Below, piece after piece: positions 26,328 through 34,850 of a stretch of 64,000 bases of DNA; the first letter of the stretch is position 1, and each line of letters opens with the position of its first letter. The translations under genes were made by a program, and so were the position numbers. The DNA lies in NCBI GenBank assembly GCA_046484625.1, contig JAWOIO010000109.1:1-64000 (forward strand), read 5' to 3'. The notes below the pieces were generated by a model. It was not told where the DNA came from and did no database searches. It saw only the letters and a program-made list of their open reading frames with translations. This DNA is from DASUAO01 sp046484625. Its GTDB lineage: Bacteria > Actinomycetota > Acidimicrobiia > IMCC26256 > PALSA-555.

Positions 26328-26957
26328 ATGCGGGTGTTGGTGGTGGGCACGATGCCCGGGGTGATGGCCGAGACCGCGGAAGCGCTGGGTGCGGCCGGGC
26401 ATGCGGTCGTGCGATGCCACGAGGATGCCCACGCGTTCCCGTGTGCCGGGCTGGAGCCCGGTGGGAGCTGCCCGATCGAGGACGGGCCTGTCGACGTCGT
26501 GGTGGCAGCCCGTGACCACGCGTGGCCACGGCCGTCCCCGTTCGAGGACGGGGCCGTGTGCGCGCTGCGCCGTCACATCCCGATGGTGGTGACGGGTCCG
26601 ACGACCGCGCTGCACCCCTACGGACCCTTCGGGGCAGTCGAGGTGCCGCCCGATGGTGACCTCGTCGCCACCTGCGAGGAGGTCGTGGCCGCGCCGCTCG
26701 AGGAGCACAGCCAGATCGCCTTCGACAACGCCCGGACCGCCCTCGAGCTCGCGGGTGTGGACACCACGGACCTGCGCGCGACCGTACGCCATCGCCTGGC
26801 CGAGCACGGTGGTGGGTTGGTGGTCGAGTTGCACCTGCCCGCGGTGCTTCCCGAGTCGCCGAGCGGCCTGCGTTCGAACCTGGTCGCGAAGGTGGTCGGC
26901 GCGTTGCGCCTCCACGACCCGTACGCGGCGACGATCGACGCGTCCATCGTCACCTGA
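26328..26957 (+). CDS. Conserved hypothetical protein next to DevR-like regulator
   Basis: A 209-aa predicted cytosolic protein that I do not recognise as a named family. The N-terminus (MRVLVVGTMPGVMAETAEALGAAGH) looks like a Rossmann or receiver-like strand-helix start. A Cys-containing segment (CHEDAHAFPCAGLEPGGSCP near 30-49) and a second Cys (VCALRRHIPMVVTG) follow. There is no signal peptide or membrane helix. The start has a good Shine-Dalgarno (ggggag). It is divergent from the DevR-like gene and may be under its control, which would make it a hypoxia or redox-response gene; that is inference from position. Confidence 0.5.
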   Translation: MRVLVVGTMPGVMAETAEALGAAGHAVVRCHEDAHAFPCAGLEPGGSCPIEDGPVDVVVAARDHAWPRPSPFEDGAVCALRRHIPMVVTGPTTALHPYGPFGAVEVPPDGDLVATCEEVVAAPLEEHSQIAFDNARTALELAGVDTTDLRATVRHRLAEHGGGLVVELHLPAVLPESPSGLRSNLVAKVVGALRLHDPYAATIDASIVT

Positions 26958-27021
26958 CCCGAGTACCATCGACCCGATTCCGGGCCCCACCCTCGGGTCC
27001 CGCCACCAGGAGGCGCGCACC

Positions 27022-28302
27022 ATGGCGGTCGATGTCGCAGATCTCAACGCGGAGCAGCTCGTCGAGCGCACGCTCTCGTGGCTGGCCGATGTGCTCCCCG
27101 ACGGTTGGATGCAGGCGATCGACGCCGGGGATCTCGACGCGTGGGGGAAGCTGCGCGCCGACCTCGACTACGACACCTGGTGCAAGCAGCTCGGTGAGGC
27201 CGGGTACGCCACGCCGACGTGGCCCGCGGAGTACGGCGCCGGACTGTCGTTGAACCCGGGTCAGGCGAAGCACGTCAACGAGACGCTGAACCGGTACCGC
27301 GTGCCGCGCCCGTTCAACATCATCGGCATCGGGATGGGGGGTCCGACCCTCATCGCGTGGGGCACCGAGGAGCAGAAGCAGCGCCATCTCCTTCCCCTCG
27401 CCACGAACGAGGAGATCTGGTGCCAGCTGTTCTCGGAGCCGGGCGCCGGATCCGACGTGGCGGGGCTCGCCACCCGTGCCGTCCGCGACGGCGACGAGTG
27501 GGTCATCACCGGGCAGAAGGTCTGGACCACGCTCGCGCACCTGTCGCGGTGGGGGATGCTGCTCGCGCGCACCAACCCCGACGTCCCGAAGCACAAGGGC
27601 CTCAGCTACTTCGTCCTCGATATGCAGGCACCCGGGGTCGAGGTCCGCCCGCTCGTGCAGATCACGGGCGACGCGGAGTTCAACGAGGTCTTCATGGAGG
27701 AGGTCCGCATCCCGGACACGATGCGGGTCGGTCCTGAGGGAGAGGGGTGGCGCGTCGCGATCACCACCCTGATGAACGAGCGCATCGCCCTGTCCGGTGC
27801 CGGCTCGCTGTCGGGGGATGCCTCGGGCGGGAGCCCGAGCGAGCGCCTGATCGCGCGGCATGCGCCCACGACCGATCCGCTTGATCGCCAGCGGCTGGCC
27901 CAGCTCTACATCGAGGATCGGTTGATCAAGATCACCAACCAGCGCGCCGCCGCGAAGCGCAAGACGAGCGGCGAGGCGGGCCCGGAGGGCTCGATCACCA
28001 AGCTGATGCAGGCCGAGTTCAACCAGCGCCTCCAGGACGTGGCCCTCGGCCTCGAGGGCCCGCTGGGCGTCGCGTGGGACGGGAAGCCGCTCGTCGGTGA
28101 CCGGGCGATGGGCTTCCTGAGCAGCATCGGCGAGAACGCCCGCGACACGGCACGGTCCTTCTTGCGCGCGCAGGCGAACACGATCGAAGGCGGGACCTCG
28201 AACGTGATGCGCAACATCCTCGGCGAGCGCGTGCTCGGCCTCCCCAAGGAGCCGGACAGCTCTCGCGAGACGCCCTGGAAGGACGTCCCGAGGTCGGGCT
28301 GA
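27022..28302 (+). CDS. Acyl-CoA dehydrogenase (FadE-like)
   Basis: A 426-aa flavoenzyme that introduces an alpha-beta double bond into acyl-CoA and passes electrons to ETF, encoded in this window at 46.5-48.3 kb. The FAD-binding region WCQLFSEPGAGSDVAGL lies near residues 133-149 and GQKVWTTLAHLSRWGMLLAR near 164-183. The C-terminal dimer motif (FLRAQANTIEGGTSNVMRNIL) near 380-400 is typical. The insertion-free length and pattern fit actinobacterial FadE enzymes that may act on branched or steroid-type acyl groups; the substrate is unknown. Start ATG follows ccaggagg. A stem (26956-26963 with 26992-26999) lies in its leader. Confidence 0.88.
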   Translation: MAVDVADLNAEQLVERTLSWLADVLPDGWMQAIDAGDLDAWGKLRADLDYDTWCKQLGEAGYATPTWPAEYGAGLSLNPGQAKHVNETLNRYRVPRPFNIIGIGMGGPTLIAWGTEEQKQRHLLPLATNEEIWCQLFSEPGAGSDVAGLATRAVRDGDEWVITGQKVWTTLAHLSRWGMLLARTNPDVPKHKGLSYFVLDMQAPGVEVRPLVQITGDAEFNEVFMEEVRIPDTMRVGPEGEGWRVAITTLMNERIALSGAGSLSGDASGGSPSERLIARHAPTTDPLDRQRLAQLYIEDRLIKITNQRAAAKRKTSGEAGPEGSITKLMQAEFNQRLQDVALGLEGPLGVAWDGKPLVGDRAMGFLSSIGENARDTARSFLRAQANTIEGGTSNVMRNILGERVLGLPKEPDSSRETPWKDVPRSG

Positions 28303-28336
28303 CCGGGCGCGTGCTGTCGGATCGTAGGTCGTCGCG

Positions 28337-29449
28337 ATGCCAACGGATGCGATCGGCCGGCTGAGCCGGCAGCTGCGTCGCTTCCTCCGGAAGCGGGGGG
28401 CGACCGACGCGGAGGTCGACCGGGCCGTCGACGCCGAGAACCTCGCGCTGCTCGTGCTCGATCGCGAGATCATGCCGGGGGCGCGTCGCTACACCATGCA
28501 CGAGCTGGCCCGGCGCGGCGGTACCGACATCGAGACCGCGCGCGCAGTGTGGCGAGCGATCGGGTTCCCGGACATGCCCGATGACCGCCCGGCGTTCCGC
28601 GACACGGACGTCGCGGCGCTTCGAGCGTTCTTGCGGACGTTCGCGAACCCGTGGATCGAGGACTGGTCGCTCGACCGGGCCCTCCGGCAGGCGCGGGTGC
28701 TCGGAGCGTCCCTCGCTCGGTCGGCCGATGCGGTGACCGACGAGATCGCGGCCTCGTTCGAGACGGCGTTCGCGCGTGGCGTGTCCGACCCGCAGCTGGC
28801 CGAGGGGCTCGCAGAGGTCGTGGACTTCGACGGCGTTGCTCGCCTGGTGGCCCACGTGTTCCGGCTCCAGATGCGCGCGTCCCTGTGGCGCCGGCTGGCC
28901 GGTGCGAGCCCGGAGCTCCCGGGGACGGTGACCGGCTCGGTCGGCTTTGTCGACCTGGTCGGCTACACGGCGCTGGTCAACGAGCTCGACGCCGACGAGG
29001 TGGCGGCGCTGGTGAGCCGGTTCGGGGAGCTCACGCACGACCGGGTGGTCGCCGGTGGTGGCCGGGTGGTGAAGACGATTGGCGACGAGGTGATGTTCAT
29101 CGCCGACTCGGTCGAGGCTGCGGCGCACATCGCGGTGGATCTCACGGTGCACTCGCTCCGTGACGACCTCCTCCCCGCGACGCGTGCCGGGATCGCGACC
29201 GGGACGATGGTGTCGCGCGACGGGGACTACTACGGGCCGGTCGTGAACCTCGCGGCCCGCCTCACCGAGATGGCGCGTCCCGGCACCGTGCTGGCATCGG
29301 CCGAGATCGGTGAGGCGCTCGCCGACGACGAGCACTTCACGATGCGACGTATCGCGGGCCGCAAGGTGCGTGACATCGGGCGGGTCGACGTCTTCCGCCT
29401 GGACCCGGCGCGTCCGCCGCCCGACCGTTCGGTAACGTCGAAGCCATGA
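28337..29449 (+). CDS. Class III adenylate cyclase with N-terminal regulatory domain, Rv1264-like
   Basis: A 370-aa cytosolic cyclase. The N-terminal half (about 1-190) is all-helical and matches the autoinhibitory, pH-responsive domain of mycobacterial Rv1264. The catalytic domain starts at GSVGFVDLVGYTALVNELD near 201-219 (metal Asp in VDLVG), continues with GGRVVKTIGDEVMFIADS near 241-258 and ends with YYGPVVNLAARLTEMARPGTVL near 300-321. Product is most likely cAMP. A TAGGTC hexamer six bases before ATG suggests a leaderless transcript. The stop codon overlaps the mca start (ATGA). Confidence 0.88.
   Translation: MPTDAIGRLSRQLRRFLRKRGATDAEVDRAVDAENLALLVLDREIMPGARRYTMHELARRGGTDIETARAVWRAIGFPDMPDDRPAFRDTDVAALRAFLRTFANPWIEDWSLDRALRQARVLGASLARSADAVTDEIAASFETAFARGVSDPQLAEGLAEVVDFDGVARLVAHVFRLQMRASLWRRLAGASPELPGTVTGSVGFVDLVGYTALVNELDADEVAALVSRFGELTHDRVVAGGGRVVKTIGDEVMFIADSVEAAAHIAVDLTVHSLRDDLLPATRAGIATGTMVSRDGDYYGPVVNLAARLTEMARPGTVLASAEIGEALADDEHFTMRRIAGRKVRDIGRVDVFRLDPARPPPDRSVTSKP
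29433..29438 (+). promoter_or_regulatory. -10 hexamer TAACGT, leaderless start of mca
   Basis: TAACGT plus 7 nt precedes ATG 29446. The box lies inside the 3' end of the cyclase gene, giving mca a promoter of its own. Confidence 0.5.
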
Positions 29450-30366
29450 AGTCTGCGATGCCGCTCGATCGAGCGGGGAACCGCCTGTGTGTGCTCGCGG
29501 TGCATGCCCATCCGGACGACGAGGCGTCGAAGGGCAGCGCGACGATCGCGCGCTACCACCAGGAAGGGATCCGCACCGTGCTCGTGTGCTGCACGGGCGG
29601 GGAGGCGGGCGACATCCTGAACCCGGCCGTCGACACCCCCGAGGTGCGAGCCAACCTGCGCGAGGTCCGGTTGGCCGAGCTCGAAGCCGCAGCCGAGGTG
29701 ATCGGCTACGACGAGGTGCACATGCTCGGGTACCACGACTCCGGTATGCCCGACACCGAGCCGAACGCCCGGGCCGACAACTTCGCGAACGCACCGCTCG
29801 ACGAGGCCGTCGGTCGTCTCGTGGCGCTGATCCGGCGCGAACGCCCCCAGGTGATCGTCAGCTACGCCGACGACCACTCCTTCTACCCGCATCCCGACCA
29901 CATCCGGGTCCACGAGATCTCGGTCCCGGCGTTCGACGCCGCGGGCGATCCCGAGCGCTATCCGGAGTCGGGTGAGGCATGGCAGCCGGCGAAGATGTAC
30001 TACACCGGCTTCTCCCGGCGTCGCGTGCAGGCGCTCCACGACGAGTTCGTGCGACGCGGCGACGAGAGTCCCTACGCGCGGTGGTTCGAGGCTGGGTTCC
30101 CCGACAAGGACGAGCGGTTCACGACGTTCGTCGACGTGGGGGAGTGGCTGCACGCCCGACGTGCCGGGCTGCTCGCCCATCGAACGCAGGTCGACCCCGA
30201 AGGTCACTGGATGCGGTTGCCCGACGACGCGGTTCGGCGCGTGTTCCCCTGGGACGAGTACGTCCTGGCGCGCTCGACCGTCGACTCCATTCCCGAGGGC
30301 GACGTCGAGGACGATCTCTTCGCCGGGCTACGAGCCAACGCGTCGGTCGATACACTCCCGCGCTGA
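29446..30366 (+). CDS. mca: Mycothiol S-conjugate amidase
   Basis: A 306-aa zinc amidase of the LmbE/PIG-L family. Mca cleaves mycothiol conjugates of electrophiles and antibiotics, releasing a mercapturic acid for export. The metal site is AHPDDEASKG near residues 20-29 and the second site SFYPHPDHIRVHE near 145-157; the Asp and Asn context CCTGGEAGDILNP near 48-60 is typical. The C-terminal region PWDEYVLARS fits Mca rather than MshB, but the two are close relatives, so the call leans on overall pattern. Presence implies mycothiol as the cell thiol, an actinobacterial trait. Confidence 0.88.
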   Translation: MKSAMPLDRAGNRLCVLAVHAHPDDEASKGSATIARYHQEGIRTVLVCCTGGEAGDILNPAVDTPEVRANLREVRLAELEAAAEVIGYDEVHMLGYHDSGMPDTEPNARADNFANAPLDEAVGRLVALIRRERPQVIVSYADDHSFYPHPDHIRVHEISVPAFDAAGDPERYPESGEAWQPAKMYYTGFSRRRVQALHDEFVRRGDESPYARWFEAGFPDKDERFTTFVDVGEWLHARRAGLLAHRTQVDPEGHWMRLPDDAVRRVFPWDEYVLARSTVDSIPEGDVEDDLFAGLRANASVDTLPR

Positions 30367-30431
30367 TCTGGACGGGACGCCGATCGGCCGCGCCCCGCGC
30401 ACGCTCACCCGCTGACGACAGGGAGATCTCG

Positions 30432-30818
30432 ATGGCGAAGTACCTCACCCAGGAATGGCTCGACGAGGGCCGCGAGCTCGCCAAGGACCAACCGGAACGA
30501 CCGGGAGCGTCGGCGAAGATGCAGTACGCCCTCTCGGGTGGCCCCGATGGCGAGCTGAAGTACTACTGGGTGCTCGAGGACGGTCGGCTGCTCGAGAGCC
30601 AGCTCGGGGAGATCGCGGAGCCCGACTTCACGATGTCGATGAGCTACGACGACTCGGTACTCATCCAGAAGGGCGAGCTCGACGTCAACGCGGCGTTCAT
30701 GCAAGGCCGGGTGAAGGTCGCCGGCAACATGGGCAAGCTCATGCAGCTGATGCCGCTCACGAACTCACCCGAGTACAGGGCCCTCCAGGACAAGGTCAAG
30801 GAGGTCACCGAGTTCTGA
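30432..30818 (+). CDS. SCP2 sterol-binding domain protein
   Basis: A 128-aa protein that is a single SCP2 domain, a fold with a hydrophobic cavity for lipids or acyl-CoA. Landmarks are KYYWVLEDGRL near residues 43-53, EPDFTMSMSYDDSVLIQKGELD near 62-83, and AFMQGRVKVAGNMGKLMQLMPL near 88-109, which is the classic SCP2 end. There is no signal peptide. It may carry lipid intermediates for the nearby beta-oxidation-type enzymes, but no enzyme is directly linked. Start ATG is preceded by acagggag. Confidence 0.85.
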   Translation: MAKYLTQEWLDEGRELAKDQPERPGASAKMQYALSGGPDGELKYYWVLEDGRLLESQLGEIAEPDFTMSMSYDDSVLIQKGELDVNAAFMQGRVKVAGNMGKLMQLMPLTNSPEYRALQDKVKEVTEF

Positions 30819-30853
30819 TCGACCAGCTCGACGCCGTGTTCAGAGGCGCCGGT

Positions 30854-31666
30854 TCAGAGCTGGAGGCGATGCATCCGGAACGCGCGGCTCGCCACGGCGC
30901 CGGCCTTCGCGTAGAAGGGGATCGGCGCGACCCACGCGATCTCGGCCTGCGCGTCGCCCCACGTCGTTGCGATGTCCTCGGCGAGCGCGCCGAGGATCGC
31001 GTGGCCGACCCCGTGCTGACGCCGACCCGGGTCGGTCGCCATCGGCCCGATCCAGGCCCGCCGGTTGACCGAGTGCGCACCGAACGCGACCGTCACGCCC
31101 GACGCATCACGTGCGGCAAATGTCGTCCCGCGGCGGATTCCCCGCTCGATCTCGTCCACCCAGTGCGGGAACTCACGATCGGCGAGCTCGACCGCGCCGT
31201 CGCCGGTCTCGCGCTCGACGGTGATGCCCGGCGGAGGCCCGACCCGGAACGAGGTGGGGAGCGACATGTTGAGGCCGTGGTCGTACGCCTCGAACCCGAG
31301 CTGCTGGAAGAACGCGAGTGCGGCGGTGCTCGTGAGGTCCACGCCGGGCCACACGTAGCGGGGTGCGCAGTTCCCGGTGTGGATCTCGCCGACGCCGACT
31401 GCTCGGGCGCGGGCTGTGACCTCCTCCACCAGCGTTCGCCCGATGCCATCGCGCCGGCGGGTCGGTGCGACTGCGAGCAGCAGGATCCAGGCCGTGCTAA
31501 CCGTCGCGAACTGCCGATGCGTCCAGACGACTGCACCATCGGGGCCACCGAGTGACTCGGCGCCGGGGCCGAAGCACGACTCGCGGAGATCGTCGACGCT
31601 GAGCGCGTCCAGGGGGAGCGCGACTTCGCAGAGTGCGTGGAGCTGTTCGGGGGTGACCTCGCTCAC
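30854..31666 (-). CDS. Tandem GNAT N-acetyltransferase
   Basis: A 270-aa protein with two GNAT-like halves. The first has the acetyl-CoA loop VAPTRRRDGIGRTLVEEV near 76-93, and the second has TDPGRRQHGVGHAILGALAED near 216-236. Paired GNAT proteins include mycothiol synthase, but the substrate here is unknown. GTG 31666 overlaps the stop of the upstream deacetylase (GTGA), so the two genes are translationally coupled. It converges with the SCP2 gene, 35 nt apart. Confidence 0.78.
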   Translation of the reverse strand: MSEVTPEQLHALCEVALPLDALSVDDLRESCFGPGAESLGGPDGAVVWTHRQFATVSTAWILLLAVAPTRRRDGIGRTLVEEVTARARAVGVGEIHTGNCAPRYVWPGVDLTSTAALAFFQQLGFEAYDHGLNMSLPTSFRVGPPPGITVERETGDGAVELADREFPHWVDEIERGIRRGTTFAARDASGVTVAFGAHSVNRRAWIGPMATDPGRRQHGVGHAILGALAEDIATTWGDAQAEIAWVAPIPFYAKAGAVASRAFRMHRLQL

Positions 31667-32499
31667 CGCGCGGATCGCTGGAGGTCGCGCAGCTCGCGGT
31701 AGCCGATCACCTGGGCACCGGCCCGGTCGAGGAGGTCGCGCAGGGACGGGTCGTGGCAGAGGAACGCATGATCCTCGACGCGGCCGGCCCAGTCGGGATG
31801 CGACGCGCGGAGCTCGTCGGTGTCGATCGCTGGGTGGAAGTAGATCTCGGTCACGCCCGGTCGGAGGTCGAAGAGCGCGCGCTCGGCGTGACGCCGTCCG
31901 CCCACCCCTGAATAGAGGACGAAGTGGTCGGGAAAGACGATGCCCTCGGCACGTGCGAGCTCCCGGTAGGGGAAGCCGACCACGCGTTCCCCGCCGGCCG
32001 GCCCCATCCGCAGTGGGAGGTCGAACTCGACCGCCAGCTCGAGGTAGGCGTCGAAGAAGTCGGCCCGTAGCTGGAGCGTTCCCATGTGGCTGTCGAGATG
32101 GGTCACGTCGAAGCCCCAGAGGATCGCCCGCTCGACCTGGGCGCGCAGCTCGCGTCGGACCTCGTCGAGGTCGGCGTGGTCCCAGGAGTCCTCGAGGGTA
32201 CGCGGGAAGCCGCCGTCGCCGTCGAGCAGGCTCGGTGCCTGCGTGATCGGTGCCCACCGGTACGTCTCCCACTCCGAGTTCAGCGTGAGATGCACGCCGA
32301 CGTCGTCGCCGCGGTAGCCCGCAGCGGCGTCGCGTGCCCACGGGCAGGGCACCATCAACGACGCGCTCGACGCGGCTCCGTTGCGCAGCGAGTCGTAGAT
32401 GGCGACGTTGGCCGACCGGCTCGAGCCGAGATCGTCGCAGTTGATGATGACCAGCTTCGCGTCGGCCGAGTGGCCCAGTCGCTCGACGACGGCGGTCAT
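31663..32499 (-). CDS. ChbG/HpnK (YdjC-like) family deacetylase
   Basis: A 278-aa carbohydrate deacetylase of the YdjC/ChbG fold, which removes N-acetyl groups from sugars such as chitooligosaccharides. The metal-binding signature LVIINCDDLGSSRSANVAI lies near 16-34, with GVHLTLNSEW near 68-77 (His ligand) and HLDSHMGTLQLRADFFDAYLE near 130-150 (second His pair). The ATG has no Shine-Dalgarno and is preceded by an overlapping ten-codon frame that does. It forms an operon with the GNAT gene. The true substrate is unknown. Confidence 0.8.
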   Translation of the reverse strand: MTAVVERLGHSADAKLVIINCDDLGSSRSANVAIYDSLRNGAASSASLMVPCPWARDAAAGYRGDDVGVHLTLNSEWETYRWAPITQAPSLLDGDGGFPRTLEDSWDHADLDEVRRELRAQVERAILWGFDVTHLDSHMGTLQLRADFFDAYLELAVEFDLPLRMGPAGGERVVGFPYRELARAEGIVFPDHFVLYSGVGGRRHAERALFDLRPGVTEIYFHPAIDTDELRASHPDWAGRVEDHAFLCHDPSLRDLLDRAGAQVIGYRELRDLQRSAR

Positions 32500-32528
32500 C
32501 CGTACAGCTTGTTGTCGACGCTGGTCAC
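32496..32528 (-). CDS. Short upstream ORF coupled to ChbG-like gene
   Basis: GTG 32528 starts a ten-residue frame (VTSVDNKLYG). It has a strong Shine-Dalgarno, gaggag, 5 nt before it. Its TGA overlaps the ATG of the deacetylase (ATGA). The deacetylase has no ribosome site of its own, so this peptide may couple its translation. Confidence 0.4.
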   Translation of the reverse strand: MTSVDNKLYG

Positions 32529-32554
32529 GGTGGCTCCTCGGAGGTCGCAGATCA

Positions 32555-32599
32555 GTGGGCGGCAGGTGGGTGGGTGGCAGGTCCGTGGGTGGCAGGTCC
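32555..32599. repeat. Tandem repeat, 3 x 15 bp
   Basis: Three copies of gtggg[c/t]ggcaggt[gg/cc] (two identical) sit in the divergent gap between the ChbG-like gene and the lipoprotein gene. Confidence 0.9.
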
Positions 32600-32645
32600 G
32601 CGGATAGTGGTGCTGCGCGACCTCGGCGCGGATGGTACCGCCCTC

Positions 32646-32651
32646 TACGCT
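32646..32651 (+). promoter_or_regulatory. -10 hexamer TACGCT, leaderless start
   Basis: TACGCT plus 6 nt precedes ATG 32658 of the lipoprotein gene. Confidence 0.55.
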
Positions 32652-32657
32652 GACCCG

Positions 32658-33443
32658 ATGCGCCGCCGTCTTGCAGTTGCCGGGCTCGCGGTGCTGATCG
32701 TGACGGTCGCGACGGCGTGCAGCAGCGGGGGGTCCGGTTCGTCCACCGGTCCGACCACGACGCGGGCGACATCCGCCCCGGATTCGAGCAGCGGGTGCGA
32801 GTTCATCGTCGCCTCGACCGGGCGCCGGTTCCGCAAGGCGCCGGCCGACCTGCAGTACCTCCAGACGGCAACGGCCGAGCCGACCGAGTGCTACGACAAG
32901 ATCACCTTCACGTTCGACCGCGGCGACGGTCCTGACCTGCCTCCGGGCTACATCGTCGAGTACCGGGACCCGCCGTTCATCGAGGGCATCCGATCGTCGA
33001 GCGAGGGCTTCCCCGCGGCGAAGGCGATCCTCTACGTCGAGTTCCGGCCCGCGTCCACCTCGGATCGCCGGTTCGCCGGTAGCCCGAGGCAGACGTACAA
33101 GGGGAACCTGCGCCTCCCGTTCCCGGCACTCGGCTCGTTCAGCGAGGGCGGCATGGGGCACACGGTGATCGTCGAATGGCTCGACAAGGCGCCGCCCTCG
33201 CTGCCGGAGGGGCTGGCGCCGGTCGAGGTGACGACCACCACGGCTCCTGCGGATGCGGACCCGGCCGACCCGTCCCCGACCGTACCGGCCGACCCGTCCA
33301 CAACGGTCCCGCCGGTCGAGTTCGTCCCCAACGATCCCGCCGTCACCCGTGTCGTCTGGCTCATCGGGTTGGACCGGAAGCGACCCTTCACCGTGGACTC
33401 GGCGAACCAGCCGTCGCGCGTGAGCGTCCTGATCATGCGCTGA
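32658..33443 (+). CDS. Lipoprotein with AMIN-like domain
   Basis: A 261-aa exported lipoprotein. The signal peptide (MRRRLAVAGLAVLIVTVATAC) ends in a lipobox, with lipidated Cys at residue 21, followed by a Ser/Gly/Thr-rich linker. The body (YDKITFTFDRGDGPDLPPGYIVEYRDPPF near 82-110, split here by function as the first strands, and VEWLDKAPPSLPE near 173-185) resembles the AMIN-like domain of actinobacterial surface lipoproteins. A Pro/Thr/Ala-rich insert (about 190-225) splits this region from the last strand (VVWLIGLDRKRPFTV). A role at the cell envelope is inferred from location. Confidence 0.65.
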   Translation: MRRRLAVAGLAVLIVTVATACSSGGSGSSTGPTTTRATSAPDSSSGCEFIVASTGRRFRKAPADLQYLQTATAEPTECYDKITFTFDRGDGPDLPPGYIVEYRDPPFIEGIRSSSEGFPAAKAILYVEFRPASTSDRRFAGSPRQTYKGNLRLPFPALGSFSEGGMGHTVIVEWLDKAPPSLPEGLAPVEVTTTTAPADADPADPSPTVPADPSTTVPPVEFVPNDPAVTRVVWLIGLDRKRPFTVDSANQPSRVSVLIMR

Positions 33444-33447
33444 GGTC

Positions 33448-34401
33448 TCAGGCGACGAGCACGATCTTGCCGAGCTTGGCGCCGGCGGAGAAGCGGGCGT
33501 AGGCGGCTGCGGCCTTCGCCATGGGCACGGTCGCCTCGATCGGGACGCGGACGGCGCCGCGCTCGAGGAGCGGGAGCACCGAACGCTCGAAGCCGCGCGC
33601 GACGGCAGCCTTGTCCTCGAGCGACCGGGCGCGCAGGGTCGACCCGTGGATCCGTCCCCGGCGGCTCATCAAGGCGAGGAGGTCGAGCTCGGCGCGGGCG
33701 CCACCGCCCACTCCGATGATCGAGATGCGCCCCCCGGTGGCGAGGTGCTCCACGTCGCCGGCGAGGTTCGGACCCCCCACGAGCTCGAGTACGACGTCGA
33801 AGGGTCCACGCGGCCCGTGCTCGTCGGGCGCGCAGACCTCGACCACGCCGCAGGCTTCGCCGATCTCGGCGACGTGGTCCCGGAGCTCGGGGGCGCGCAC
33901 CGTGGCGACCACGTGCGCGCCGGCGCGGGCGGCGAGCTGGACGCCCGCGATCCCGACGCCGCCTGCGGCGCCGTGCACCAGCACGCGCTCTCCGAGGGTC
34001 AGTCCGCACTGCGTGAAGAGCGCGTCGTGCGCAGTCGAGAAGACCTCCGGCGCCCCGCCCGCCTCGGCCCAGCCCAGGTCGGGTGGGACCGCGATCGCGT
34101 GTCGCTCCGGCACCACCGCGAGCTCGGCCTGTCCACCGCCGCCGGTGACTGCCATGACCCGGTCGCCGACGGCGAACCGGTCCACCCCGTCGCCCGTCGC
34201 CACCACCGAACCGGCGAGCTCGAGTCCGGGGATCGCGGCCGGCGCTCCGGGGGGTGCGGGGTACAGCCCGATGCGCTGGAGCATGTCGGCGCCGTTCAGC
34301 CCGGCCGCGCGCACCTCCACGAGCAGCTCGCCGGTGCCGGGAACCGGGTCCGGGTGCTCGCGCCACTCGAGCGCGCCATCGACGATCGTGACTGCATGCA
34401 T
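33448..34401 (-). CDS. Quinone oxidoreductase-like MDR protein
   Basis: A 317-aa zinc-free medium-chain dehydrogenase/reductase. The N-terminal catalytic fold has LLVEVRAAGLNGADMLQRIGLYP near residues 24-46, which is the NADPH:quinone reductase pattern. The nucleotide-binding fold has HGAAGGVGIAGVQLAARAGAHV near 136-157. The zinc-liganding Cys of alcohol dehydrogenases is replaced by Asn (AAGLNGAD), so no catalytic zinc. Likely reduces quinones or enones with NADPH. It converges with the lipoprotein gene, 4 nt apart, and is divergent from the 34465 gene. Confidence 0.88.
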   Translation of the reverse strand: MHAVTIVDGALEWREHPDPVPGTGELLVEVRAAGLNGADMLQRIGLYPAPPGAPAAIPGLELAGSVVATGDGVDRFAVGDRVMAVTGGGGQAELAVVPERHAIAVPPDLGWAEAGGAPEVFSTAHDALFTQCGLTLGERVLVHGAAGGVGIAGVQLAARAGAHVVATVRAPELRDHVAEIGEACGVVEVCAPDEHGPRGPFDVVLELVGGPNLAGDVEHLATGGRISIIGVGGGARAELDLLALMSRRGRIHGSTLRARSLEDKAAVARGFERSVLPLLERGAVRVPIEATVPMAKAAAAYARFSAGAKLGKIVLVA

Positions 34402-34452
34402 GGGCCCATTCGACCACGTGCAGCCGGCGGCCGGAGACCGGGGCGGGAGCGG

Positions 34453-34458
34453 TACCGT
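34453..34458 (+). promoter_or_regulatory. -10 hexamer TACCGT, leaderless start
   Basis: TACCGT plus 6 nt precedes GTG 34465. Confidence 0.55.
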
Positions 34459-34464
34459 CGCCGG

Positions 34465-34824
34465 GTGCCCGTCGACTCGATCGGCTTCCTGGACGACGAC
34501 GGCAACGAGGTCGTCCTCGACGTCGAGGAGGCGGAGTCGCTGTGGGCGCTCGTGGGAGGCCTCGACGGCGCGACGGTGTCGGCCTGCCCTGGGTGTCGGA
34601 GCCGTGTCCTCGCGTGCGTCGCAGTGGTGGACCTGCTCGAGTCGGCGCCACCACATCCCCGGGCGCGTGACCTCGCTGATCTGGCCGACGACGCGCCGAC
34701 TCTCCACCTCTACGTCGAGGACCTCACCGCGGAGTGCCGACACCGCGCCTGGCGGGACCCAGGGGCCCAGGAGTGGCGCGACGCGCTCGACGAGCTCCTC
34801 GGCGAGCCCCGCGGACTCCGCTGA
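34465..34824 (+). CDS. Small conserved hypothetical protein with CPGC motif
   Basis: A 119-aa soluble protein that I do not recognise. It is acidic, with a CPGCRSRVLAC segment near residues 41-51 (three Cys), which could be half of a zinc site or redox motif. A His-containing segment (PPHPRARDLADLADDAPTLHLYVED) follows. The end (RDPGAQEWRDALDELLGEPRGLR) is charged. The start is fixed by a TACCGT box six bases before GTG. It is alone between a divergent oxidoreductase and a convergent DsbA-like gene. Confidence 0.55.
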   Translation: MPVDSIGFLDDDGNEVVLDVEEAESLWALVGGLDGATVSACPGCRSRVLACVAVVDLLESAPPHPRARDLADLADDAPTLHLYVEDLTAECRHRAWRDPGAQEWRDALDELLGEPRGLR

Positions 34825-34850
34825 CCCGACACGGCGGGCGTGGGGCCGCG

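Noticed and set aside
26956..26999. Rho-independent terminator upstream of the acyl-CoA dehydrogenase
   Set aside because: An 8-bp stem exists but its loop carries a TACCAT -10-like box and there is no U tract, so promoter or leader structure is equally likely.
26217..27071. Upstream extension of the response regulator to 553 aa
   Set aside because: It is antisense to the 26328 gene and has no domain pattern; GTG 26216 already includes the odd tail.
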